A stretch of DNA of 64,000 nucleotides from Platerodrilus igneus (Eukaryota; Arthropoda; Insecta; Coleoptera; Lycidae). The translations under genes and the position numbers were made by a program. The notes under the pieces were generated by a model. It was not told the DNA's origin, did not search any database, and saw only the letters and a list, made by a program, of their open reading frames with translations. Within the stretch, counting starts at the first letter, position 1; the number at the start of each line of letters is the position of its first letter. Below are positions 12,111-23,563 of the stretch, piece after piece. Location: NCBI GenBank assembly GCA_036346225.1, contig JARFIW010001088.1:374001-438000 (forward strand), given 5' to 3'.

Positions 12111-12772
12111 TTAACTACCTTCATCACACTTTTCCTCTGATACTTGACAAACTGTTAACCGAACATCCGGTTTTGGTTCCACTCTAAACTCTATGCTCCT
12201 TGTCTTTCCCTCAAAATTACCGAATAAACAATTTCTTGAAAAATCTATTTTAATCTGATAATCAGAAAAGAAATCACATCCAAAAATTACATATCGAATC
12301 AAACTTGGAACTACCATGCACGGATAAGGCACTTCAAAATCTTGAAATTTATAATTTACAAAAAATTGATCTTTTACAACGCACTTTTTACCTGAGCACT
12401 AACCAGAATGGTCGACGTAAACGGTAAACGTAAAATTTTACCGTTAACTTGTAATAATTTAGATAGGAAATCTTTCGAAATGCACGTAACTTGGCTGCCC
12501 AAATCAACCAATATTTTTACCAACATAGTCTCAACAGTAGCCTTTATAGACGGTGCAAAAGCAATCAACTTAATATTATTTTGTGCTTCTAACAGAAGCT
12601 CATCCCCGTTTTTATTAAATAAAGTGGCCACAGCCGGTGGTTGACTTCCACCCGAGCTACTAGTCACCTGATGTTCACGGCGCCCCTCATCCTTATTACC
12701 ATTACTATAATTGTGATTATTATTTGGTCTGTTTTCAGAACGGACATTATTACCGCCCCCAGAATTTGACAT
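12111..12772 (-). pseudogene. Gypsy A gag end and aspartic protease
   Basis: The piece 12772-12374 starts with Asn/Gly-rich sequence typical of a gag C-terminus and then holds the protease active-site region LVDLGSQVTCI. The normal D-S/T-G triad here reads D-L-G (residues 90-92), a likely inactivating change. The next piece, 12332-12111, in another frame, carries the second half with IFGCDFFSDY, the equivalent of the family's I-x-G-x-DFL motif. The protease normally processes Gag and Pol. Confidence 0.7.
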
Positions 12773-12799
12773 GGTACTGTAACGAGCACTCCAGTTTTG

Positions 12800-13617
12800 T
12801 TCATTATTCGTACTTCTCCCACGCCAATTCGCATTAGAATTGTTACTATTTTCATGGGAAATTTAGTAAGTTTCATCTACCTCCCTTAAATAAATTTCCA
12901 CCTCATCTAACGTCCTAGGCATGCAGTATACAATACCTCGCTTGGAAAGTGGTTTTTTAATAAAGCAATAAGTTATTTTTCCTCAAGGGGGACCGTCAAG
13001 AAATACGCTTCCCTTACCAGCTTTAAAAAATAATCGGCCCTTGACCCTCTATCGTAACAACCAAATTTGATCTTTTGAAACAGCTTCCTCTCTTCTTCAA
13101 CCCTCCAAAACCGGCTTAAAAATAATTCCTTAAATTCTTTAAAACTCTTTACGGTTCTTCTTTCAAAACACCCCAATCTTGGGCCGAACCACGCAAATTA
13201 CCAACAATCAGGAACTTTCCTAGTATCAGGGACTCCCGCTTCTAGCATTATCGTTTCTTGTTTTTTAATAAAAATTACCGGATGTACAGATCCTTCTGGC
13301 GAAAAGCACAAGTTCGTACCTCCCAAATTTTTGCATAAACTTATATAATTTTGGGTCCCGGCTACCATGGGAACGATGCCGCTGGTTTCCCGCTGGTTCA
13401 CAACACCTTCATCCCTAACATTTTCAACATCACTAGCTCCTACCTCTTTTACCGATTCCGACACCCTGTTTACATCATTACTCAATTTATTCATATTAAC
13501 TGAAATATTTAAATTTATCTGTTCACTCGACTCTTTTAGAACTACATTATTGCAATTCATATTATTAACAGCTGCAACTAACTGCTTTAATGCCTCCGCA
13601 ATCTCAGAATCTGCCAT
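12800..13617 (-). pseudogene. Gypsy A gag, broken
   Basis: Three minus-strand pieces. The first, 13617-13198, begins MADSEIAEALKQLVAAVNNM and is Asn- and Ser-rich with a coiled-coil-like heptad pattern. The second, 13176-12973, contains FKEFKELFLSRFW, typical of the retrotransposon gag domain. The third runs to about 12800 with gaps. Gag would form the virus-like particle. The start at 13617 is the first Met after the leader and is followed by acceptable coding sequence. No zinc knuckle is evident. Confidence 0.65.
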
Positions 13618-14095
13618 TTTATCAGTTTTTTGGAAATTAGTTCGTTCTTTATTTCGGATCGCGTATTATACGTATGCGGCATTAAATTTCAAAGAACATC
13701 CAAAAACGTGTTTCAATACAGCCTGTTATAGTTTAAACTTACACCGCCACTCGTGTCTATTTTAATTTTATTATTTGAACACACAAACTTGGTACAGACT
13801 TAAAGTATTTAACCTAATTAGAATCAAAGTCTAGAAAGAATTTAAATTGCCCAAATTCCGCAACGTAACCTTGGCAATAACGGTTAGTCTGTGATCTGCT
13901 GTTAAAACGCCCATGCTCAACGATAAGAAATAACCACTTGTTCAATTACAGGTAAATATTCCAACAATTAAACACAAGTCCTTCACTTTTGTCTATTCAT
14001 AGCGAAAATATCTTTCGGTGTGATTTCCACAAACCCTTTTAACTTTGTGTACAGTATGATTCACCCACTCTTATTCGGGTATAGCGTGAAAATAA

Positions 14096-14113
14096 ACGTC
14101 CCCGTTGGCGCCA
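14096..14113 (-). promoter_or_regulatory. Primer-binding site of gypsy A
   Basis: On the minus strand, 7 bases inside the 5' LTR boundary, TGGCGCCAACGGGGAC resembles the tRNA-Lys-type primer-binding sites of many gypsy elements. Confidence 0.6.
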
Positions 14114-14120
14114 AATATAA

Positions 14121-14668
14121 TGTTTGTTTTTGCTTATGACTCGTCACAGAAGCGGTTGCCCTTGAGGTGTTGGCCCTGGCTAGCAGCAATCCTCCTGGAT
14201 ACACGTAGATTCCTGTATAGTTTCGTTGTCTCACTATTACCTGTTTAAAAAATGAACCAACTCGCAGCTTATTTTATAAGGGTTTAATGAAATAATGTTA
14301 TAAGAAACAAATGCACAATGCTCGGCATGCCGTAAAATACAATCGCAATGAGGTTAAACGACACTCCTTATAGGTATACACATACAGCGTTGCTATTCGC
14401 AAATGAACAAAATTCTAACTACTAAAACTTATCTGTTATAGTAATCCAACGATGACGAATTTCAAAGATGCAGTCACTACCACATCGATTAACACTACTA
14501 AATAATTCATAACTCACTAAGTTACAAATCAACAATCATTAATACACGACCGGAGCACACGTGCCTAGACAACACAACCGCACGGCATCGCATCCTTAAC
14601 CCGACTAACTTAGACCTAAAAGACCCTAATATACAAAAGTATTCATATTTCAAGGGCGGGCCAGTACA
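14121..14668 (-). repeat. 5' LTR of gypsy A
   Basis: Partner of 8728-9295. Plus-strand ends TGTTTG and GTACA. As the element is on the minus strand, transcription would start here and run leftwards. No certain TATA box was picked out. Confidence 0.85.
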
Positions 14669-14893
14669 TACGTACAGTTTTAGTTCAGAAAGTCAAATGG
14701 ATATATCTAGAGGTTATGTATATTTACCTGCCTAAAATTCTGTAATTCTAAAAATTACCGTCACCTTAGCTATCAACAATAAGACATAACTGAGGGAAAG
14801 AGTAAGTGTAGTTCCTGACGAGCTATAAATGTGCTGTCTATAGATAATACTCGACGTAATTAGTGATGAAGTTGGATGGTACCATATCTCGAT

Positions 14894-15000
14894 TAGTTTC
14901 AACTAATATGCTTGCAAATTGAACAAAAAGTTTTTTCTTTCATGTTATACTTGAGTGTTAAGTTCCTTTTATAAAAACAATTCTAACACTATCTTTAGCT
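14894..15000 (+). repeat. Direct repeat left of non-LTR remnant
   Basis: Shares CAACTAATATGCTTG, GAACAAAAAGTTT and ATAAAAACAATT-type blocks in the same order and spacing with 16815-16912. The pair brackets the non-LTR remnant at 15040-16420. Confidence 0.5.
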
Positions 15001-15039
15001 GCACTAAAGATTAGGAGCACTGGTGCTCTGATGTTTTAA

Positions 15040-16420
15040 GCCATCAACTCCAATAAAATCGGGTTTGTGCTGTTTTTTAATACAGGGAGAAATGGTAGTT
15101 AGACTGCCAAAACTCTTCCAAATCCCTCTGCCTTTTTCGAAAGAAGCCAAGTACCTGGGCATTATTTTTGACAAGAAGCTGAATTAGGCCAAGCATCTAC
15201 AAGTCAAAACTCCGAAGGTTAATTTACTGTTCTGGCAGTGTAATATTGTTAGAGGCAAACTTTAGGGTATCCCAATAAAATTAGACCAACGCTTTGCTAT
15301 GTCGCATTAATCCAAGCTAGCCCATGCAGCTAAAAAGCTAACGTATGTACAAAGATTAACCTGTCTAAGACCATCAATGCAATGCGATCCAAAACAACGG
15401 TAGCTTTAGAAGTCGTTTTAGGCTTCACTCCGCTGACCTGCATGTGAAAAAGATGACCCTGAGGGCGGCACTCAGGCTGCAAATTAAAAATCTATGGATC
15501 GATAAGGGTTGCGGGGGTAAACACTACAGCATGCTAGAGGAGGCGGTGCGCGACATTTTCCCGCTGGGAGGACTACTGGACGCGATCGCACACACATTGA
15601 TTTTCAGAAAGCGGTTCGGGGTTTGTCTTAACTCTGAAAATGCGTTCCCAACTGAGATCTTCATCTGCATAAACGGTTCCAAAACAAATAAATTTACTGA
15701 AGCAGGCATATTTTCAGATGACCTAGACCATCATGAAAGTATCACACTCAGCAAGCTGACTACTGTCTTTCAAGCAGAAGTCATAACCATCATGCATGGG
15801 GTTAACACTATCCTAAAACATTGAATCCAAAATAAAGCTGTACGCATTATGAGCGATAGTAGAATAGCAGTTCTAAGCCTGAATAAGCAGAAGCTCCTCT
15901 CAGGAGTAGTACTTCAATGCCTTCGCATTCTTAAGCTCGCTTCTAGCACTAACGCCCTTGAGCTAGTTTGGGTCAAACGACATACAGTATATGACAATGA
16001 ACATGCAGACCCCCTGCCGTGGCAAAAATCAGCTCAGAATTTGTTAGCCCCGACCCCTCGGTTCCTTTGTCGCAATCTTCGATGTCGTCCATGACAAAGC
16101 AAACAACCCACCGCCATCATACGGGCAGATGGGCCTGTGCGATTGGTTGTCGACAGGCAAAAAAGTTTACCATGACTGAAATTGATACTGAAACTATCGC
16201 TGTTGGTTGGTTTTCTTACTGGGCACTGTAAATCAAAGAATCATCTGCATAGGATGGGTTTGTCAACCCACCCCACTTATCGCGGTCGCTATCAAAAGGA
16301 CAATACGTCAAAGCATATACTGTACACATGTCCGGCATTCGCTTGACTTTGAAGATCTATGCTGGGGGACTTCTGACCTGATTTATCTGCGAGGTCGGTG
16401 GATGGGTGAATGAGAAACAA
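15040..16420 (+). pseudogene. Non-LTR retrotransposon ORF2 3' part with RNase H
   Basis: Broken plus-strand coding for the end of an I/R1-type non-LTR polyprotein. Around 15130-15260 it reads EAKYLGIIFDKKLN and FWQC, typical of the region after the reverse transcriptase palm. Around 15360-15470 is a degenerate TTV-A-LEV-L-G-TPL-LHVKK stretch. The frame 15444-15824 holds the RNase H start, with ICINGSKT where the family has TDGSKT, so the first catalytic Asp is replaced. It also has LSKLTTVFQAEV with the conserved Glu. The frame from 15849 continues with SDSRIAVLSL (third acidic residue) and ELVWVKRHT. The 3' end fades after about 16420. The clade is uncertain. Confidence 0.75.
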
Positions 16421-16814
16421 TTTAGGGTAGGAAAGGCAGCACACTGGACCTACTAGAAGGTTTAAGTGCGTTTGACGCTTGTCACCCATCTCAATTCAAT
16501 CCACACCGTTCCAGTGCTCGCTATAGGAAATGCCTAACAGTATTACTGATTAAGTTGTACACTACCTGATTTCAATTAGTTTCTGGTCTTCTCGAGAGTA
16601 GCAGCGAGGGGAAAACGTGGAGCATAACAAAATAAAGAATCAAGTATATAAACTAATTTAACATAAATGTACGAATGTGATGATGATAATGATACAGAAG
16701 AAATGTTAAATCTATATACTATCGAATAATACCACAGAAAAATAATCGCGAAAAACTAGAGAATTGAATCTCAACTAATAGTCTGTTAGAACGTATCGTG
16801 GTTATGAAAAACAA

Positions 16815-16912
16815 CTAATACGCTTGTGAATTAGACAAAAAGTTTCGTTTTTTAATGTTAACATTTGAGATTTCAGGCGCCCTTACAAAAACAATTAAAA
16901 CTTGTTACGGTA
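16815..16912 (+). repeat. Direct repeat right of non-LTR remnant
   Basis: Partner of 14894-15000: CAACTAATACGCTTG, GACAAAAAGTTT and ACAAAAACAATT blocks in the same order. About 70 percent alike by eye. Confidence 0.5.
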
Positions 16913-17874
16913 ACCCGTACGGACAAAAGGAAGGTTAAGTACCGTAAGTTAAATAACAGTAGCCCGCATCGAGGACCGCGACAAAATAAAGGGAGAATCA
17001 AAAGAATTTTGCCGTGCTAGCTAAAAGCATTGTAGAGTGGGGTAGGTCACACATAAAGAAAAAAATTGGGATCTCAATGTATAAATTTTATTTACAACTA
17101 TCTGAATTTATCGTAATACGTAAAAATATTTTTCAAATCCTTAATTGAAAAAACTTCTTGCTGCTCCAAAAAAAAAACAGCTCTCGACAAAAACAATAAT
17201 TTCTACAAAATATGCCGAATAATATTTTGTACAAAAATTTTTTCTCAATAATAAATACATTTCTAATAAGTTTACAAATTATCCCGGAGGATTTCATAGT
17301 ACCATAAAATACTAAAGCAAATATAGAATTGTTTCCTTGCCAAATTCTTTGTAAAGTATTTTAAATGGTGATATCTCAGATGTACATTAAATAGGAAGGA
17401 AAAAACAAAATCTTTGTAATTAAATAGTTTAACGGCTAGTGGGCAAATAAGAAAATTTTGCATTTTTATCGTGATAACCGATATCTCGCTGACATAATGC
17501 ATTCTCTCAGTCTGCCTGCGTAGTAGCATTGTACCTGAATCGTAGGATAACTCTAAAAAATCATATAAAAAAACGTTTATAGATAGTGAAGGTTAAAGTT
17601 AATTACTATAATCTTTACTCACAACATTGCATGCTGACGCTCTTGAGTGAAGTGGAATCCATTTCCAATACCAAAACCAAATTTTAGAAAAAAGGAATTC
17701 AACCGGAAAAAAACAAACCCAAACCAAATTTATTGTTGGCGAAATTATCAGCTGCTATAGACAATTTAACGGCCGGGCAGGACATTTTGTATCTGCATAC
17801 ACATCAGGCTACAGCTCGCAAATTGTTAAGGCCTAACACAGAACATATAAAATAATAAAGATAGAATTTTACAT
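16913..17874. other. No gene identified
   Basis: AT-rich sequence up to the left LTR of gypsy B. An 85-codon minus-strand frame at 17272-17529 shows no family features and looks fortuitous. Confidence 0.5.
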
Positions 17875-19657
17875 TGTAACAATTTTATTTTCGAATTCAT
17901 AATTCGCTTCATTTAAGGTACGACAATAGTTAAATACCTTTAATAAGTAAAGTCATAATACATTTTACAATTATAATATTACATTGTAACAGCATCTTGA
18001 CTCGTTAGTCTAGTTGTTTTGGATGGCGGTGTATTTCACACCCAGTCGCAAGCGCGTAGAGAGGAATGACACCCCCCCCTTTGGGATCCTCCCATCGTAC
18101 GAGAGCACGAGATAGGCACTCGGCCATAGGTAAAAGAGGCAGCAGCATGTTTAAGAGAACAATGGCCAGTGACCTGCGGGTCGGTTTGATTAAGTGAAAC
18201 ATTTTCTGAATAACGGTTGGTAATGTATACTCGTTATTATAGTATGTAATTTGAAAATTTGTTTAGCGCAAACCAAGATTAGACGACGAAACACTACAAC
18301 ACTTAGGCGATGAGAAGTTAAACAATAATAACTTAGAACTGTGAATCAACGTTAAGAAACCACTTCAATTTAACACATGCTTTTAGAGGATGGAAAGCAG
18401 ATCTAATTAACAGGAAATCGTTTGTTGGTCCGAGCCAAGATACTACTTTGTTAGGATGTAAGCAGTTAATTCCGCATGACGATGCACATCCTATTTCAGC
18501 CTATGAAAGCAGTTTTGTTTGGTTCGTAGTAATTTTAAGAAATTCAATTGTGTTCCACTCAGGAAACACGCTATTTTATTTTGATACGTATAAATACGAT
18601 TTTGTTATTCACTTTATCTGTTGCTAAGCTGGATTTCCCAGCGCCAAATTAAAATTCACTGTTTATTTTGTCAGAACAACACGTTGCTTCACTATAAAAT
18701 AACATGTGTAATTACGTCATTTGTTTGTTTGAGATATACTGCTGACACTTGTATTTATGAAAGCAGATGCTTAGTATTTTATTACTACCAACTTTGAAAA
18801 CGAAAATATCTTTATGAACATTTTATTTTAAACTGAAATTAGCACATGTAACTTAACGAGAATATTTTGTATTTTAATTTTGACAATGTAATAGACCTAA
18901 TCAGATCTGAATGGGTTAAAACCATTAATGTAACAAATTACACTTTGTTGTAATATTCTTGATCTAGAAACAGATTGATAAACCTTATCTTAAATTTCCA
19001 AACTACTACAAGTAATTATTTAATTTTGTTGCATTCAATTTTATTTAAAGTTAAAGGAATTCTTTCTAGTAAATTATTAACCTAAGTTTAAAGTCTTTTA
19101 TTTTGATCAAGTGTGATCAAACCTAGCAACCCAAAAAGGCAATAAGAGTTGAATTTTGATGCCACCCTTATGTAGAAAATATTCTTTTATTTTTTAGGCA
19201 TATTTGAGGGACACAAACAGTGTTCCCATTTTCTATGTTGACTTAATTATTATTCTTTCTTACAGGAACAGCGTCTTATTCTGTTAAGACAGGTTTTTGT
19301 CACCGAAGGCGATCTTTTTTTTCTTTGGGTCTCCACGTCCGCCCTTAGAAATATGCTATGCTTTTAACATGAATCAATCTGGACTTGGTGGCGCCTATTT
19401 GTTTTAGTTTGAGTGTGTCCCCCCAACAGATTTCGACTTACCCCCCCATTGCTCATAGCTCTACCCAAGGAATAGACCCCTAGTTACGTCGGAAGACTTC
19501 GTTTTACTGACACCAAATGTGGGGCTGGTGTTTTAGTAGTTCTAGTAAGTTTGTTTCACTAGCACACTCGTGGGTTTAGTGCTTCAGAAGTAAAACCGTT
19601 TCACTAACGCTCATGCGTGAGGCTAGCGGAGCCAATTAGAGAGAAAAAATAGTTACA
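17875..19657 (+). repeat. 5' LTR of gypsy B (1,783 bp)
   Basis: Matches 25892-27675 throughout. Unusually long for an insect gypsy LTR. A 65-codon minus-strand frame at 18005-18202 is present but has no recognisable features. The inner half contains TTCTTTCTTACAGGAAC (around 19253), which looks like a splice acceptor, but no donor was established. Confidence 0.93.
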
Positions 19658-19669
19658 CTGGCGTGGGGC
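19658..19669 (+). promoter_or_regulatory. Probable primer-binding site of gypsy B
   Basis: CTGGCGTGGGGCTC directly follows the 5' LTR. It looks like a shortened TGGCGCC...TGGGGC-type tRNA primer site. Element H has CTTGCGCTCACAACATGGGG in the same place, supporting the placement. The tRNA is not identified with confidence. Confidence 0.45.
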
Positions 19670-19822
19670 TCGAAATTTGTCCATTCAACGTTTGGGGTTC
19701 GAAATTTGTTTTTCCAAAATTTAATTTGCTTCGAAATTTGTTAGTTCAAAATCTATTTTGCATTGGAATTTGGTTGTTCAAAAATAGTTTTGCATCGAGA
19801 TTTGTTTGCTCAACGTTTATGT
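19670..19822 (+). repeat. Leader tandem repeats of gypsy B
   Basis: About five degenerate units of 29-32 bp, each starting with a TCGAAATTTG-type sequence followed by a TTCAAAA or CAACGTTT block. They occupy the untranslated leader between primer-binding site and gag. Element H has a different array in the same position (63521-63700). Confidence 0.7.
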
Positions 19823-20078
19823 GATAATTAGGTTTGGTTATTTAAAAGATTGGTTGTAACGATAACCCCCGTTCAGTCAATTAATTAACTTAGTTAAATT
19901 TATTTTGGCTTTCATTCTGTTTTGACCCAATATAATTTTTGTTATTGTTTTGGCAAAATTACTTTACCAAAAACACCTTTTGACTTTTACCTTTAGTTGC
20001 CCGAATTTGTTTTGACAATTTTTGTAAGGTTCAGATCATTTGGATTTAGCGGTCTGATTCCATTAGGCTTGAGTTTTC

Positions 20079-21430
20079 ATGTCGGAAAAATTCCAAATTG
20101 TTTGTCTACTTAAAGAAGAATTGGAGTATGAACTGAAAATCAGAGGAGTGGTGAGTGAGAGACCAGTCTTGGAGAAAAGGAAAATTTTAGGAAGATTGTT
20201 AGCTAAAGAGATAGATAAGCCTGGTTGTTTGATTGATCTTTCGTGTTATGAAGTAGATTTTGCAACGGAAAGTAAAGAAATTTCAGTTTCAGTCGAGTCA
20301 GTTCGAAATGTTTTGTCCGAATTAGAAGGTGACTCATCAGACTCAATTTTTAGGAGAGCTTGTTCAAGGTTAAACCACCTTTCTGGGCGAGTTAAGCGCA
20401 TGAAAATTCCTTCAATAAATTCCGAGGAAGCAATTAAGTTCAGAAATGAGACAGTAGCAACAATACTAACCCTTGAAGCTGAGTTATATGATAAAACCAA
20501 TAAAAGTACAGAGTCTACCTATGTGGACCGGTCTGTTGTAGTATCTCCTTCAGTTGCTAGTGCACCTATTCATTCGATTTCGTATGTAACGCCTTCCATA
20601 CCTATAGGTTCATGGCCTGTAAAATTCTCAGGTGATCCCAAACAACTATATTCATTTTAGATAGAGTTAGTGATTTAGCACAATCTCGTAAGGTACCCGA
20701 AGCTGATTTATTTGGATCAGCATGTGAACTTTTTGTGGGTGACGCTTTAGTTTGGTTTAGAACAGTGAAAAATTCATTGAGAGACTGGAACTCTTTGATA
20801 GAACGCTTAAGGGAAGATTTTCTACCCGGTTTTCAGATGATGACGTGTGGGAAAAGATCAGAAATCGTCGTCAAGGTAAAGACGAAAGGATTATTTTATT
20901 TGTCGCGCATATGCAAACTCTGTTTAGTAGACTGACTCACGAGCCAGCAGAAGTTACTAAAGTTAAGATGATAAGAAGAAATTTGATTCCTGAATATATT
21001 TCAGCACTTGCATTGTCGGACATTCAAGATGTGTCTACCTTAGTAAATTTGTGTAAAAGGTTAGAAGAAGCTTCTTTGATGAAACTAAACTTGGTTTCTG
21101 CATCTTCTAGTAAGCCTAACAAGATTTGTTATCCTTCTAAGCATCCATTTGAGAACAAACATTCGGTGGTGAGTGAAAAAATTTGTGCTGTTAAGAGTAG
21201 GGTGTTTCAAAATAAAGTAATTAATCCTCAAGTAACAGTAGCGGATAAGAGTTCGTTGGAGTCCTCAGTTTGTAATTCTTTTAGTCTCGATAAGAGAAAT
21301 AATTTTGTTTGTTGGAATTGCTCCCGTAGTGGACATTGATTTAGAGAATGTAGAGCAACCAAAAAGATTTTTTGTTTTGGATGTGGTCGAAAAGGCGTTA
21401 AGGTGACGTCATGTCCACAATGTTCAAAAA
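20079..21430 (+). pseudogene. Gypsy B gag with two zinc knuckles, broken
   Basis: Starts at 20079 with MSEKFQIVCLLKEELEYEL; element H begins with a clearly related N-terminus, which supports this start. The first piece (193 codons) ends near 20660 at a T4 run (20655-20658). The next frame continues with LFVGDALVWFRTVK, typical of the gag capsid region, and then 20845-21339. The C-terminus has CWNCSRSGH followed by a TGA where Trp is expected. A second knuckle, CFGCGRKG, follows in the same frame. Gag packages the element's RNA. Frame breaks also occur near 20850. Confidence 0.85.
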
Positions 21431-21594
21431 ACCAGTAAGGCGGCAGGCGCATAGTGGTCGGCATCCTGTTCCGCGTAATAAGGCCATGGTTATGATTTGT
21501 AAACAAGAAAATACTTTTTAAAGACGATTGGTCGAGATGGCTTACAGTAGTAAAAAATTTTTGTCAGGATTCTCCGAAGCCTAAGAATAATACT

Positions 21595-22275
21595 TTGTTC
21601 ATTGAGAAGCAGTGTGATAATCGACCTTACATTATGGTGAAGTTAATTGATAGAGACATTACCGGTCTTCTAGATTCGGGATGCACTACCTCAGTGGTAG
21701 GATCCTTAGCTCTTTCAATAATTAGAAAAATAGACTTAAAAATTTTTAGTTCAGCAAAAATAGGTATTACTACGGCTGATGGTTCAATAAAGTCTGTTGT
21801 AGGTTCGGTTGATTTACCAATTTGTATAGGTAATGACTGTCGTATTCTTAATGCGTTAGTGGTTCCATCCCTACCTCACGCCTTTATATTCGGTAGTGAC
21901 TTTGCAAAATTATTTGGAGTAGTTGCTGATTTTAGGAGTAATAATTGGTTTATTCAGAGTAACATTGGGAACGACATTGGGTATATAGGTTCGTCTTCTA
22001 TCCCTTTAAACACTGAAGATTCCTTGTTTGATTTGCATGACCTTTCAGATGCTCAATGTGTGCAAGCACAAGAGATAATAAATTCATTTAGTGAGATTAG
22101 CAGCGACGATAGATTGGGACGTACTAACTTAATTGAAATGGACATAGACACAGGCAATGCCAAACCCTTCCATAAGAAACCTTATGTCATGTCACCATAT
22201 ATGAGTAAGATATTGAATGATGAGTTGGACGACATGCTTAGACTTAAAGTTATAGAACCGTGTACTAGTCCGTAG
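21595..22275 (+). pseudogene. Gypsy B protease and start of reverse transcriptase
   Basis: A 226-codon frame. The aspartic protease has an intact active site, LLDSGCTTSVVG (D-S-G at residues 27-29), and the second motif FIFGSDFAKLFG near 104-115. Protease is followed by a linker and the reverse transcriptase N-terminus (KPYVMSPYMSKILNDEL then VIEPCTSP). The frame ends in TAG at 22273-22275, where gypsy elements usually have Trp in the SPW-SSPV motif. The change from TGG is a single G to A. Sequence between 21430 and 21595 is coding-like but broken. Confidence 0.88.
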
Positions 22276-22776
22276 TCCTCTCCGGTTCTGTTGGTTAAGA
22301 AAGCGGATGGAGAATATCGTTTCTGTTTTGATGGTAGGACCCTGAACGACTTAACTGTTCATGATTCGTACCCCCTTGCGAATGTAGATAGAATTCTCAA
22401 TATGTTGAGAGGTGCGAACTACATTTCGTCACTTGATTTGAGAAAATCGTTTTGGCAAATTCCTCTTAGTGAGTCGTCTAAGGATAAGACTGCCTTTAGT
22501 GTTATTTCGCGAGGACAATATAGATTTACATGCATGTCATTTGGATTAAAGAATGCTGCGCAGACACAACAGCGTTTAGTAGATGCGATTTTTGGTCCAC
22601 GTTTTGAACCTCATGTATTTTGCTATTTGGACGACATAATATTATGTTCGTCATTTTTTGAAGAACATCTAAAGTTATTGTCAGAGGTTAAGCAACGTCT
22701 AAAAGAAGCTAACCTTACTATAAATATAAGTAAATGTGAATTTTTTAAAAAGACACTTAAATTTTGGGTTATATAG
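22276..22776 (+). pseudogene. Gypsy B reverse transcriptase palm
   Basis: Continues in the same frame as the preceding piece, directly after the TAG. Motifs in order, counted from the first Met at 22291: PVLLVKKADG upstream of and across that Met, YRFCFDGRTLND, ISSLDLRKSFWQI with the motif A Asp (residue 49), MSFGLKNA, then CYLDDIIL with YLDD at 112-115. All catalytic aspartates are present. The frame closes at 22776 beside a T4 run (22762-22765), and the domain continues in another frame as GYIVG. Confidence 0.9.
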
Positions 22777-23563
22777 TAGGTTCAAATTCACTTCGTACAG
22801 ATCCCGATAAGGTGTCGGCGATGGTTAACTTTCCTCGACCGAAAACCACAACGGAGATTAAAAGGTTTATAGGAATGTGCAGCTGGTACCGTCGCTTTAT
22901 AAAGAATTTTTCGTCATTAGTTTCGCCTATCAATGACCTCATTAAGAGAAAGAAAAAAGGTCAAACTGTAAATTGGAACACGGAAGCAGAAAATTCGTTT
23001 GTGCTGATCAAGCAAGCATTAGTTTCAGCACCTCTTCTTTCGCAGCCAGACTACTCGGCTCCCTTTATTGTTGAGTGTGACGCAAGTAACACCGGATTAG
23101 GAGCTGTTTTGATTCAAAATGTAAAAGGAGAAGAGCGTGTAATTTCGTACTCTAGTAAAACCCTGAGCCGTACAGAGCGCAATTATTCCACCACAGAAAG
23201 AGAGTGTTTAGCGGTTATTTTTGCAATTGAGAAATTTTGTCCGTGGGTGGAAGGAGTTCGCTTCACAGTTGTCACTGATCATTTTCGTTACTTTGGTTGA
23301 GTAATCTTCAGAATCCTACTGGAAAACTCGCCAGATGGTCAGTTCGATTAAGGCAACATTCATTTGATTTGGTGCATAGGAAAGGAAAATTTAATATAGT
23401 CCCAGATTGTCTGAGTCGTGGCGTTCCTTTAGAAAATCCAGAAGTTAATTTAGTAGAGATTAAACTTGATGGTGTAGACTTGTGGTATGAAACTTTGAGA
23501 AAAAAATTTTGTTGTCACCAAAAGCTACCCACAATGGAAAGTGGAGGATGGGTTTGTTTATAA
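22764..23563 (+). pseudogene. Gypsy B reverse transcriptase thumb and RNase H
   Basis: The frame 22764-23300 covers the connection (KRFIGMCSWYRRFIKNFS) and RNase H. RNase H shows FIVECDASNTGLGAVL with the first Asp, STTERECLAVIFAI with the Glu, and TVVTDH with the next Asp. The frame stops after TDHF beside another T4 run (23282-23285). The next frame, 23297-23563, continues with LARWSVRLRQHSFDLVHRKG and DCLSRG, the normal end of the gypsy RNase H. RNase H removes the RNA template during cDNA synthesis. Confidence 0.88.

Larger units (their letters stand above)
8728..14668 (-). mobile_element. Ty3/gypsy LTR retrotransposon A, inactivated
   Basis: A complete but decayed gypsy element on the minus strand, about 5.9 kb. 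It has direct LTRs at both ends, a primer-binding site, gag, protease, reverse transcriptase, RNase H and integrase in the usual order, and a purine tract (rc of 9296-9306) before the 3' LTR. No env is seen. The two LTRs differ at roughly 30 positions in about 560 by eye, so it is clearly older than elements B and E. Catalytic residues are lost in the protease, reverse transcriptase and integrase, and the reading frame is interrupted many times. A clean target duplication was not found: TACG follows the right end and lies four bases from the left end. Confidence 0.9.

Noticed and set aside
8719..14673. TACGT as a target duplication for gypsy A
   Set aside because: The left copy is four bases away from the LTR start, so the match may be coincidence; not claimed.
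18005..18202. 65-codon minus-strand frame in the gypsy B LTR, present in the 5' copy
   Set aside because: The 3' LTR copy differs by a run-length change in the C tract within the frame, and no motif or homologous start is visible; treated as chance.
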